The notes under the pieces were generated by a model. That model was not told the DNA's origin and searched no databases. It was given only the letters and a program-made list of their open reading frames with translations. A program made the position numbers and the translations under genes. DNA of 39,269 nt, from assembly GCA_011176635.1 (NCBI GenBank), contig DUEC01000002.1:1-39269 (forward strand), read 5' to 3'. This stretch comes from Dehalococcoidia bacterium (lineage in GTDB: Bacteria; Chloroflexota; Dehalococcoidia; Dehalococcoidales; BS750m-G39). Below are positions 25,474 through 31,854 of the stretch, in pieces. Position 1 is the stretch's first letter, and each line of letters opens with the position of its first letter.

Positions 25474-25503
25474 TTGACAGCCAGGCGAGTAACGGTCTAA
25501 AGT
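25474..25503 (+). promoter_or_regulatory. Candidate promoter for the LUD-domain gene
   Basis: A perfect TTGACA (25474-25479) and TAAAGT (25498-25503) are separated by 18 bp. They lie 29 bp before the ATG at 25533 with AAGGAG between, giving a short leader. The -10 is only a partial match. Confidence 0.4.
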
Positions 25504-25532
25504 GTGCCTATATTGGCTCTAAGGAGATTAGA

Positions 25533-26249
25533 ATGACTACAGGAAGCAACCAAGACATTAAGGCAGTGGTAAAATCGCTAAAGGCAAACCGCTTTGACAC
25601 CGTGGAGTTTGTGGAGGATGCGGACACTGCAGTAAGAACAGTACTTGATATGATACCCCCTGAGGCCAAGGTCGGAATGGGTGGCTCAATGACAATCAGG
25701 CAAACCGGGCTTAGAGATGAGCTAATCAAACGCGGGAATATTCAAATGTTTCGACCCGGGCAGGTATCGTTTGAAGAATTTTTACGTTTGCCGAGTGATA
25801 TATTTTTGACCAGCAGTAATGCGGTTACGCTGGATGGGAAGCTGGTAAACATTGATGCAACCGGCAATCGGGTAGCCCAAATGGTCTTCGGACCGCAGAA
25901 GGTCATAATGGTCATCGGGCAGAACAAGATTGTGTGTGATGTTGATGAAGCAATTAAACGGGTAAAGTATGTTATTGCCCCACATCATGGCATGACTATG
26001 GGGATACAAGCACCATGTGCCATTGACGGGCGGTGTACTGATTGTAAATCACCAGGGCGGATATGCAATATCACCACTATAATTGAGAAAAAACCCAGGA
26101 TGACGGAATATGCCATAGTCCTTGTTGGTCAAGACCTGGGTCTAGGTTGGGACCCAGATTGGCCTGCAGAGCGCAAGGAACGGATAGTTTCAGCCTACCG
26201 GGCCGAATGGGAAAAAGAGCGGGCTACTTTCCACCCACCCCGACCCTGA
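25533..26249 (+). CDS. LUD-domain (LutC/YkgG-like, DUF162) protein
   Basis: A 238-residue LUD-domain protein. Landmarks are MGGSMTIRQTGL, the FLTSSNAVTLDGKLVNIDATGNRV core and IGQNKIVCDVDEAI near the middle. A small cysteine group (CAIDGRCTDCKSPGRICN) lies in the C-terminal third and could bind a metal or cluster. LUD proteins include subunits of lactate utilisation complexes, but many stand-alone copies have unknown roles. ATG 25533 is chosen over the upstream TTG at 25461 because AAGGAG sits 6 bp before it and the preceding 24 residues are not family-like. Base composition is markedly lower in GC than the core genes. Confidence 0.88.
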   Translation: MTTGSNQDIKAVVKSLKANRFDTVEFVEDADTAVRTVLDMIPPEAKVGMGGSMTIRQTGLRDELIKRGNIQMFRPGQVSFEEFLRLPSDIFLTSSNAVTLDGKLVNIDATGNRVAQMVFGPQKVIMVIGQNKIVCDVDEAIKRVKYVIAPHHGMTMGIQAPCAIDGRCTDCKSPGRICNITTIIEKKPRMTEYAIVLVGQDLGLGWDPDWPAERKERIVSAYRAEWEKERATFHPPRP

Positions 26250-26319
26250 GGTTATGTTTGACCAATTTGGACTTTTGTTACTTAGTGCTTCGCGGGTTAA
26301 TAAGGAAGATGTCGCCTAA

Positions 26320-27066
26320 CTAATCTATCCTTTCCCGCAGCTTCTTCCATGTATCTGTAATAAGGAAACTTTCCTCCATATTCTCAATCATCGTGACAAA
26401 TCTCGTCATAGGCACAGAGAGACTGAGCACATCTTTAGGCAGGTAGGGTCGTGCTGAGGGGTCAAACATCCCTATAACAGCTCTACGATGTCGTGATTCC
26501 TTTTCTAGGTACGGGTAAGACACGATTGAAGCACAGCCTGAGCCCATGGGCGTAAATACGCCTTCCGGTTCGGACTCGTCAAAATTCACTAGGGTGAATA
26601 GGCCGGACAGGACATCGGGTTGGGCGAAGAATATGACCACTTCTGGATTATCTTCTTTTTCGAGGTTGTCCCATCTTTTGAATATAATAAGAGGTGCAGG
26701 TGCTTTAAAATTAGGCCAGTTCTTCACAATCTCTTTGACCAGTTCCGGCGATTTCTTATAGCGTTCACCCTCCATCTTGCCGGGAATGCCACAAGACAGG
26801 AAGTACTCGAAGTCGGGCATTAAGCCTTCTGTAAAGCCAAGATATCTTCTTCCACCAAGGCAGCCAATTGAATCTGCATTGAAGCTGAAAGAGCTCCCTT
26901 TTCTCACCTCCACCAGTGCCCCTATTACACACCGAGCTACTGAGCCAGGCTTGACCAGTTCCGCCGGTCCTTCTTTATCGCTGTAGTAAAAAGTGATAGG
27001 AAGCTCGGCATTATGGAAATACTTCCTCCAGAGTGTAGTAAATCTGTCTTTGATTTCCATATCCAT
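26320..27066 (-). CDS. DUF169 family protein
   Basis: A 248-residue protein of the DUF169 family. Recognisable blocks are a cysteine after the N-terminal strand (VARCVIGALVEVRKG), a second Cys in SIGCLGGRRYLGF, FFAQPDVLSGL, and a GCASIVSYPYLE block close to the C-terminal third. The function of this family is unknown; conserved Cys and Gly residues suggest a ligand- or cluster-binding fold. No signal peptide or membrane helix. AAGGAG lies before ATG 27066 and a good -10 (TATAAT) lies further upstream. It is convergent with the LUD gene with 70 bp between stops. Confidence 0.85.
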   Translation of the reverse strand: MDMEIKDRFTTLWRKYFHNAELPITFYYSDKEGPAELVKPGSVARCVIGALVEVRKGSSFSFNADSIGCLGGRRYLGFTEGLMPDFEYFLSCGIPGKMEGERYKKSPELVKEIVKNWPNFKAPAPLIIFKRWDNLEKEDNPEVVIFFAQPDVLSGLFTLVNFDESEPEGVFTPMGSGCASIVSYPYLEKESRHRRAVIGMFDPSARPYLPKDVLSLSVPMTRFVTMIENMEESFLITDTWKKLRERID

Positions 27067-27098
27067 AGGCGCACTCCTTAATTAGACCCCTTTTTTCA

Positions 27099-27126
27099 AT
27101 TATAGCAAAATTAGTTTGAACAGCAA
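27099..27126 (-). promoter_or_regulatory. Candidate promoter for the DUF169 gene
   Basis: On the minus strand TTGCTG (27121-27126) is followed after 16 bp by TATAAT (27099-27104) with an extended TGC element. It lies about 30 bp upstream of the start. Confidence 0.55.
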
Positions 27127-27199
27127 CAAAGGGTAAGGTAACCCAGAAGTGGCTCAAGGACCGCAAGAGCAGAATGCCGACCTGTGGCGAGTTGCCCCA

Positions 27200-27577
27200 T
27201 TACCAGAAGGTGATAGTTACTCTGAAGGAAACAAGGAATTCCCTTGAGGAGCTAATATTAGCCACGGTTACCTCGCCCACGATATATACCTCAAGCTGTT
27301 GGTAGCTCGGTGTCCCACCTCCACCCCCACCCCCAGGCGGCGGTAATTCCTCAAGCAGGTAGTTTATGGTGAAGGAAAAGCTATCACCCTGAGAATCGTT
27401 TTGAGGCTCTCCCGTTTCCGCGAATTCCCACTCCCAAACCAGGATGAGAGTCTCACCGGCGGAGAGCTGGTTTACCTTAATATAATTTGTATCGACTGCA
27501 CTTTGTGGCAGCTGGTGAATTGTAGCCGGCAAAGTTATGTTGGTGGTTAACCGCTGACAGGAGGCAGGGTAACCCAT
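27200..27577 (-). pseudogene. Truncated surface-protein fragment (TasA-like beta domain + Gly linker)
   Basis: A 125-codon frame. After a non-typical N-terminus it has ITLPATIHQLPQ, KVNQLSAGETLILVWEW and NDSQGDSFSFTINYLLEE, a pattern I associate with secreted TasA/camelysin-like beta-sandwich domains. A PPPGGGGGGG linker follows, then a short start of another domain (LEVYIVGEVTVANISS) that stops after about 20 residues. There is no signal peptide. It overlaps the ORF at 27547 in another frame. Together they look like pieces of a larger exported protein that lost frame and C-terminus. A true small gene cannot be excluded. Confidence 0.45.
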
Positions 27578-27927
27578 AAGCCCTGTACCTCATCGTAAAA
27601 GGCGATGACCGGTGAAGAAGCGCCAGCAGGCAGGTCATCGGGGTCATAGCTGAGCTGTATTATCAGTGAAGGGTCGAAGAAGGTGGCGCTATAACAGGGG
27701 TCATTCCTGTCGCTATCTTCATACCCCGTAAAATCATAGACCGGGCTTGCTATTGCCATATCCTCCGGTGGAGGCGGTCCATAATCGGACAGACTCATCA
27801 CCACTACGTGTGGGAAGCAGTAGCATCCCGCACACTCACCACAAAGTATCTCCATGTTATAGAGAATCTCCAGGAAGTGTAGATCATCACTATCTCTTTC
27901 ATGCCGATATTCTAAGTCCGCCTCCAC
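27547..27927 (-). pseudogene. Surface-protein fragment lacking signal peptide
   Basis: A 126-codon frame with SPVYDFTGYEDSDRNDPCYSA, QLSYDPDDLPAGASSPVIAFYDE and GLWVTLPPVSG. These blocks recall a beta-rich domain frequent in exported proteins of Dehalococcoidia-type genomes (recollection, not a search). It begins without a signal peptide and ends abruptly where a longer domain would continue. Its start overlaps the stop of the upstream anchored-protein gene by 16 bp, and its end overlaps the next fragment by 31 bp in another frame. Confidence 0.45.
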
Positions 27928-28511
27928 AGCAGAACAAAACCTGCAACTAAACCGATAACCACCAGTGAGAATGCCCCGATTATGATTGCCAGTATCCTGT
28001 TATGGGCATCTCTCAAGTCATTTACCTCGGCTGTAATCTGAGCCTGCTGGCTCTCCAAGGTGCTCATCCGCTGCTCCGAAGCACTTTCCATGAGACTCGC
28101 TACGTGACCTTGGCTGTCCAACGATTCCGCCAAGGCGCTGATTTCGGAGCTATGCTCTTGCACCAGCAAAATTACCTTAGCCAACCCTTCTACTGTCAAC
28201 TCTACCGTGTCACCATATTCACTTATCCAAGACTGGAAAGGTGCTAATTCCTCGCCAATTCTCTGATTAACCCATCCAATGTCAAATCCACCCCCGCCTA
28301 GCATAGTGAAAACAGCGATAGGGTCGTTGAGATTATGACCGTTTATCCAGACCTGAGGATTATTCCCGAATATGTCCAAGTCCACATTAGGATCGTCTCC
28401 CACCACCACTATGTCAACGTCCAGACCGGGATCGGCATAGGCAACCGAGCTGACACCTAGAAGCATGGCTGCCAGTAGAAATGCTGCAAATACTATTTTC
28501 AACCACTTCAT
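27912..28511 (-). CDS. Membrane-anchored extracytoplasmic protein with coiled coil
   Basis: A 199-residue protein. Residues 1-26 form a signal peptide ending in AYA-D. A short Asp/Val/Asn-rich beta segment (DVDIVVVGDDPNVDLDIFG) follows, then a long helical region (about 100-170) with heptad-like spacing (VASLMESASEQRMSTLESQQ) that looks like a coiled coil. A single C-terminal transmembrane helix (IIIGAFSLVVIGLVAGFVLLW) ends in RRT. It should sit outside the membrane as an anchored stalk. An AAAGGAGGTG site precedes ATG 28511, which overlaps the previous stop by 4 bp. It shares the signal peptide and acidic segment with its upstream neighbour. No known function recognised. Confidence 0.75.
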   Translation of the reverse strand: MKWLKIVFAAFLLAAMLLGVSSVAYADPGLDVDIVVVGDDPNVDLDIFGNNPQVWINGHNLNDPIAVFTMLGGGGFDIGWVNQRIGEELAPFQSWISEYGDTVELTVEGLAKVILLVQEHSSEISALAESLDSQGHVASLMESASEQRMSTLESQQAQITAEVNDLRDAHNRILAIIIGAFSLVVIGLVAGFVLLWRRT

Positions 28512-28972
28512 TTTTTCACCTCCTTTCCCCCTGGTTTTGCCAGTTGGGTATCTTTTTTATCTATATTGTTTTTCGCCCTCCTCCTGATTAATAAGAAAGC
28601 CAGCAATCCCGCCGCCGGGAACACCCCCGATATAACTGGCACTACACTCCCCTGTGCCGGCTCATCAGGTTTCTGGGCAGGGTTATCAAGGCTGTGGTCA
28701 TCTAAAAAGACCTGAGACTCATCGCTGGCTTCAATATTAACCCCTACCTCATCACCGGCATCAATGTGAACCTGTGAAGGGCCTTCCACCCCAACATTAA
28801 GCTCGGCAGGACCTCTCACTTCAATGTCAACCTCCAAGTCGCCATCTATACCAATATCAATAACCGTGTCCGAATCTTCGTCAGGGGGGTCATCGGCATA
28901 GGCAACCGGGCTGGCAAATAGAAGCGTTGCCAGCATCATAAATATCACCGATAATAAACTAAACCACTTCAT
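28508..28972 (-). CDS. Membrane-anchored acidic exported protein
   Basis: A 154-residue protein with a signal peptide (MKWFSLLSVIFMMLATLLFA, cleavage near AYA-DD). A strongly acidic, regularly alternating beta segment follows (DIGIDGDLEVDIEVRGPAEL and VHIDAGDEVGVNIEAS). Then come a Pro/Ala linker, one transmembrane helix (VVPVISGVFPAAGLLAFLLI) and a basic cytoplasmic tail (RRRAKNN). It is a relative of the next gene, with the same start (MKW) and acidic repeats but without the coiled coil. The alternating Asp/Val pattern suggests a parallel beta or cation-binding surface domain. The two genes overlap by ATGA and are translationally coupled. Confidence 0.75.
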   Translation of the reverse strand: MKWFSLLSVIFMMLATLLFASPVAYADDPPDEDSDTVIDIGIDGDLEVDIEVRGPAELNVGVEGPSQVHIDAGDEVGVNIEASDESQVFLDDHSLDNPAQKPDEPAQGSVVPVISGVFPAAGLLAFLLIRRRAKNNIDKKDTQLAKPGGKEVKK

Positions 28973-29001
28973 TTTAACTTAACCCCCCTTTATTCTGGGG
29001 T

Positions 29002-29035
29002 GGTTGCCCCCACCCCCATCGAGATGGGGGCAACC
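29002..29035 (-). terminator. Strong hairpin between exported-protein genes (attenuator-like)
   Basis: GGTTGCCCCC (29002-29011) pairs perfectly with GGGGGCAACC (29026-29035) around a 14-nt loop. It follows the stop of the 328-residue gene on the minus strand. No U-tract follows, so it may act as a partial terminator or mRNA-stabilising hairpin that sets different levels for the genes on each side. Confidence 0.45.
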
Positions 29036-29046
29036 TAAATTACAGC

Positions 29047-30033
29047 CTAGTCGGCTCGCATTGAATAGTTGTCAACATCGCAAGTACCGTTGACCCAATT
29101 AGCGATGATAGACACTGACGCAGACCCAGGCGAACCATCACCGGTAACAGTTATTCCTGTACCGAAGGGAGTGCCGGAATGGCTCAAGTCCGAAGTAACT
29201 TGGTAAGATCCTTCACCTATGGCCTCAAAGTAGCCCGTACCTTCTGCATGGAAGCTTGCCATCCAGGCGTTGCAATTATTACAGCCACAGTCAACGCCCA
29301 GGCTAGTCCCGTATATATAGGACGGAGTACCACCGTATGTGGTGTTACCCGTAGATTGTGAGCTCAAGCAGTGCAGCTGGGCTAAGCCGCTACCGCTTGA
29401 AAAAACCCATGCGTCGCTCACGTTTGAGGTTGGGGTGGCTGGGGGTGGTACACTTCCACTACCAATGTAGCGCACCAGCTCATAGTAATCGGCACCTGCT
29501 GCTTCAAGGTTGTAACCATTCGCAGTATGTGGATTCCCATAGGTGCAGTCCTTCAGCGCGGCAAAGTTGGTCCAACTTCCCGTAGCCATGGCACCCCAGG
29601 AACCCTCACCGACCACACTAACATGGCTATAAGACTCCTGACCAGCGACTCCATACATGCTCTCATAAGAGTCATTTCGGGTGGTACGATAGTCAATGAA
29701 GCCATTTATTACCTCAGCATCTATGTAAGTGCTGAAGTTATCCACGCCCATATAAGGGTATGCTGTGTTTTGGGTTAGGCTGGCAGTAAAGCTACCCGAA
29801 ATGTGACTCCCAGTACACGCGGTATTGAAGTGTGTTTCGGCGTCGTCACCAGAATAAACATCGCCTGCGACCCAGCCCGTTCCATCCCAAGTAACATTAA
29901 CCTCACCAGTAACCCCAGCGTCATCGCTACCTCCAATATCAGCATCTAGACCCTCAGCGGCCAGGGAGACGGAGCCAAAGGACAGGGTAGTTACCACTGC
30001 CAATACTAAGGCAATTCCAAAAATCTTTTTCAT
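29047..30033 (-). CDS. Secreted beta-rich protein of unknown function
   Basis: A 328-residue exported protein. Residues 1-25 form a signal peptide (KKIFGIALVLAVVTTLSFG, cleavage at LAA-E). The mature part is rich in Gly, Ser, Thr and Tyr with many aromatic residues (GVAGQESYSHVSVVGEGSWG, GYFEAIGEGSYQVTSDLSHS). It also has a cysteine cluster (DCGCNNCNAW) and further Cys at TACTG, KDCTYG, LHCLSS and GTCDVDN that could form disulfides. No C-terminal anchor is present, so it is likely released or bound to the anchored proteins encoded downstream. AGGAGG precedes ATG 30033. I recognise no family. A long structured leader lies upstream. Confidence 0.7.
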   Translation of the reverse strand: MKKIFGIALVLAVVTTLSFGSVSLAAEGLDADIGGSDDAGVTGEVNVTWDGTGWVAGDVYSGDDAETHFNTACTGSHISGSFTASLTQNTAYPYMGVDNFSTYIDAEVINGFIDYRTTRNDSYESMYGVAGQESYSHVSVVGEGSWGAMATGSWTNFAALKDCTYGNPHTANGYNLEAAGADYYELVRYIGSGSVPPPATPTSNVSDAWVFSSGSGLAQLHCLSSQSTGNTTYGGTPSYIYGTSLGVDCGCNNCNAWMASFHAEGTGYFEAIGEGSYQVTSDLSHSGTPFGTGITVTGDGSPGSASVSIIANWVNGTCDVDNYSMRAD

Positions 30034-30058
30034 TTGGTTCCTCCTTTATAGATTTTTT

Positions 30059-30107
30059 CTTGCCACCCGACCGACCACGGGTATAGGCAAGTCCTCAGTC
30101 TCCTGAG
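30059..30107 (-). promoter_or_regulatory. Structured 5' leader hairpins before the secreted-protein gene
   Basis: On the minus strand a small hairpin (CTCAG/CTGAG, 30094-30107) is followed by a large one: CTTGCC plus ACCCG pairing with CGGGT plus GGCAAG across 30059-30091, with a 3-nt bulge. The large hairpin ends 15 bp before the ribosome binding site. It does not match riboswitch consensus sequences I know; it may stabilise the mRNA or control translation. Confidence 0.45.
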
Positions 30108-30138
30108 AGCCAATTTTCTATAACTATCACCCCCCGTT

Positions 30139-30261
30139 TTAACCTTTAACCTGATTATTGGTTAACGCTTCCCTAGCATCCTGCAAAGATTTCCTCTGGT
30201 CTTTGGCAAGCCAGCCACAAGCAAGATATACTCTACTTTCCAACTCCGTAAGCCTCCGCAA
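30139..30261 (-). CDS. Possible 40-residue helical small protein
   Basis: A TTG-initiated frame encodes a helical, charged peptide (ELESRVYLACGWLAKDQRKS and LQDAREALTNN). It lies just downstream of a strong minus-strand terminator (30268-30291) and upstream of the secreted-protein gene. The amino-acid pattern looks protein-like, but no good ribosome binding site is seen; it may be a relic. Confidence 0.2.
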   Translation of the reverse strand: MRRLTELESRVYLACGWLAKDQRKSLQDAREALTNNQVKG

Positions 30262-30431
30262 AACAAAAAACCGACCCAAAAGGGTCGGTTTCACTATTGG
30301 CTCCCTACAACCCAAGTGTCCAACTACAGGTCGTAGTTCAAAGCCCCCTATGAGTATGGTACTGGCGTTGCCATGAGGTTATCTTTTTTCTCGTTAACTT
30401 AGTCGCTCTACCTCCTAAGCCTACTTAAGCG
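30262..30431 (-). ncRNA. Candidate small RNA or attenuated leader (~170 nt)
   Basis: A strong minus-strand promoter (30438-30466) and a strong intrinsic terminator (30268-30291) bracket about 170 nt without a good ORF. The longest frame behind an ATG near 30373 is only eight codons. Internal complementary segments (CTACGACC...TGTAG and GGCTTTG...) suggest folding. It could be an independent small RNA, or a leader in which termination controls the secreted-protein gene about 230 bp downstream. Confidence 0.45.
30268..30291 (-). terminator. Intrinsic terminator of the candidate small RNA
   Basis: AAACCGACCC and GGGTCGGTTT form a perfect 10-bp stem around a 4-nt loop. On the minus strand it is followed by a T-rich run (TTTTTTGTTTTG), the textbook form. 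Confidence 0.85.
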
Positions 30432-30437
30432 GACTGT

Positions 30438-30466
30438 ATCTTACCTATACGGACATACATTGTCAA
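30438..30466 (-). promoter_or_regulatory. Strong sigma70-type promoter (minus strand)
   Basis: TTGACA (30461-30466) and TAAGAT (30438-30443) are separated by exactly 17 bp on the minus strand. It is one of the best promoter matches in the window and reads toward the candidate small RNA and the exported-protein genes. Confidence 0.65.
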
Positions 30467-30469
30467 GAT

Positions 30470-30813
30470 ATCCAACCTAACTTTTCCTCACCTTTCCCCC
30501 CGATTTAGGACTTCTGAGCTATTACTATTTACTAGTCAAACTGGGCCATTTGGGTGATTGCGCGGTTAATGGTAGTTATCATATTGGTTCAGAGGTAGTC
30601 GAGGGTAGTATGATACAAGCACCGTGACCGGCCAAAATATACAGACTGGTAAAGCAGCCTTTCGCTTGTCTAGTAAGGAATTTGGTAGGAGGCTGTGTCA
30701 GAGGTCACAAAACTGACATTTGTTACCTTCGTGCTTTTCACCTTGCTTGTGCAATAGGGTGTTGACAATCTCACAATCAGGAGTAGAATTTGAGTATAGA
30801 CATATGGAATAAC
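30470..30813. other. Intergenic stretch without recognisable genes
   Basis: No frame longer than a few dozen codons looks protein-like. A plus-strand promoter-like pair, TTGACA (30762-30767) and TAGAAT (30784-30789) with a 16-bp spacer, is present but leads into antisense of the ORF at 30814, so its role is unclear. Confidence 0.4.
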
Positions 30814-31068
30814 TTAGACAAACATAATTGTAGTGCTTGGTGTTTGCTTCTCCCACTTCCCATCACCGAGGGCAAACCATTGCTCACAAGCTTTTGGGTA
30901 TTCACCAATAGGTACCAACTCAAGTATCTCACCGCCCAAATGAGCGAGAAGATTTGAAAGCTCCCGCTCATTCAATATCGGCGACTCCGGGGCGTGCGTT
31001 GTATAAGGGAAGTCTGACGATATTAATGGATCAATAGTAAAGCAATGATGTTTATAATACCAGTCCAA
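30814..31068 (-). CDS. Small hypothetical protein at the island's right edge, possibly 5'-truncated
   Basis: An 84-residue frame with a protein-like body (ILNERELSNLLAHLGGEILE and CEQWFALGDGKWEKQTPS). Its only start is a TTG at 31068 exactly at the junction with the cupin remnant, without a ribosome binding site. The frame stays open upstream into cupin-antisense sequence. The true start may therefore have been lost when the junction formed. It has no recognised family. Confidence 0.35.
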   Translation of the reverse strand: MDWYYKHHCFTIDPLISSDFPYTTHAPESPILNERELSNLLAHLGGEILELVPIGEYPKACEQWFALGDGKWEKQTPSTTIMFV

Positions 31069-31070
31069 TA

Positions 31071-31220
31071 TTTGTGCCGGCGGGGGTAAAGCACGGCCCG
31101 GTAATCTGGAAAAGGCTCACCCGCCCGCACCTGCAGATAGCGATGGTGCTCGGCGCCGGCAACCTGGCTGAGGCCGACCCGGGAGGGCATGAGAAGCTGA
31201 GGGAGGAGGGGAAGCTTTAA
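31071..31220 (+). pseudogene. 3' remnant of a cupin-like gene
   Basis: A plus-strand frame of 49 codons ending in TAA reads FVPAGVKHGP, VIWKRLTRPHLQIAMVLGAG and NLAEADPGGHEKLREEGKL. The PAGVKHGP segment is the typical end of a cupin barrel. Stops lie just upstream (31035-31040) and there is no start or ribosome binding site, so the 5' part of the gene is missing. GC-rich codon use matches the core genome rather than the island, which places the junction close to 31050-31070. Confidence 0.6.
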
Positions 31221-31240
31221 TAAAAAAACGACAAGGGGTA

Positions 31241-31268
31241 TTGACAAACGCCGATAAACAATTATAAT
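31241..31268 (+). promoter_or_regulatory. Near-consensus promoter upstream of the DUF378 gene
   Basis: TTGACA (31241-31246), a 16-bp spacer and TATAAT (31263-31268) are both perfect hexamers. It drives a leader of about 140 nt that contains a terminator hairpin before the DUF378 start. Confidence 0.75.
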
Positions 31269-31341
31269 AAAACTCCTGATATGTGAAATTAACTGAATAA
31301 TCGAAATAAAGTAGTAGTCGGGTTGGGCAGATGAGGCAAAG

Positions 31342-31391
31342 AAAGGGCACAGAACCGCCAATTGAGAGGCGGTTGATAGTGCCCTTTTTTA
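31342..31391 (+). terminator. Intrinsic terminator inside the DUF378 leader (attenuator or sRNA end)
   Basis: AAAGGGCAC (31342-31350) pairs with GTGCCCTTT (31379-31387), and an inner stem ACCGCC/GGCGGT (31354-31359 with 31368-31373) stacks within. A T-run continues to 31390. It stands between a perfect promoter and the DUF378 ribosome binding site, so it must be read through or bypassed for expression of that gene. Confidence 0.7.
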
Positions 31392-31413
31392 TTAAATTCA
31401 AAGGAGGTCAAAC

Positions 31414-31617
31414 ATGGAAACGCTAGCTATCGTCTGCATAATCATTGCTGCTGTAGGTGCCCTAAACTGGGGTTTGGTCGGACTATTCAAGTTCGACCTA
31501 GTGGCTTTGATCGCGGGGGGCAAGAAGTTCGGGGAAGTCAATATCCTCTCTCGTCTAATTTATATCATAGTAGCCGCCGCCGGCGTTATAGCTGCTGTCT
31601 ATTATTTGACCGATTAA
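31414..31617 (+). CDS. DUF378 small membrane protein
   Basis: A 67-residue protein of the DUF378 family. Two transmembrane helices (LAIVCIIIAAVGALNWGLVG and LIYIIVAAAGVIAAVYYL) flank a short loop; GALNWGLVG is the family hallmark. Function is unknown. AAAGGAGG lies 6 bp before ATG 31414, an excellent ribosome binding site. It stands alone, with its own promoter and a leader terminator. A short inverted repeat (AAGC..GCTT) immediately follows the stop at 31618. Confidence 0.88.
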   Translation: METLAIVCIIIAAVGALNWGLVGLFKFDLVALIAGGKKFGEVNILSRLIYIIVAAAGVIAAVYYLTD

Positions 31618-31810
31618 GCTTTAAGGCTTATTGACGACCAAGCTTCAGCCTTTCCTAAAGCTTTGCTTTGCGCTTTGCTGCGGCCTAACCATGAATCGAG
31701 CGTAGGCGTGCAAGTGCAGCGTTATTTCACGCATGCCGTGCACTGCGGTACCTGGCGAAGCTGATGCTGAGCAAAGGGTAAGTAAGACTGTTATCTCGCC
31801 AAATAAAAAA

Positions 31811-31830
31811 GGGGAGCCGAAAGGCTCCCC
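31811..31830 (-). terminator. Intrinsic terminator of dnaN
   Basis: GGGGAGCC (31811-31818), loop GAAA, GGCTCCCC (31823-31830). On the minus strand the stem is followed by TTTTTTATTT. It lies 25 bp after the dnaN stop. Confidence 0.85.
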
Positions 31831-31854
31831 TCTCTATAACCTCTAAATACTATC

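Larger units (their letters stand above)
25246..31068. mobile_element. Probable genomic island remnant (tRNA-Val targeted)
   Basis: The left border is a 3' tRNA-Val fragment; the right border cuts a cupin-like gene (intact 3' end from 31071). Most of the 5.8 kb is more AT-rich than its flanks. It carries LUD and DUF169 proteins, secreted or anchored proteins, broken ORFs and long sparsely coding stretches. No integrase, transposase or restored intact tRNA is visible, so the element is either decayed, truncated by later deletion or the right junction formed by another event. Confidence 0.45.

Noticed and set aside
30158-30376. Plus-strand 72-codon frame
   Set aside because: It runs antisense through the perfect terminator and has no ribosome binding site or recognisable protein pattern.
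30262-30431. Cyclic-di-GMP (GEMM) riboswitch upstream of the exported-protein genes
   Set aside because: The conserved GACGCAAAGCC-type core is missing; only a generic GGCAA occurs. Kept as an unassigned RNA candidate instead.
31023-31361. Minus-strand 112-codon frame upstream of DUF378
   Set aside because: It is antisense to the cupin remnant, the near-consensus promoter and part of the leader; composition is that of a shadow frame.
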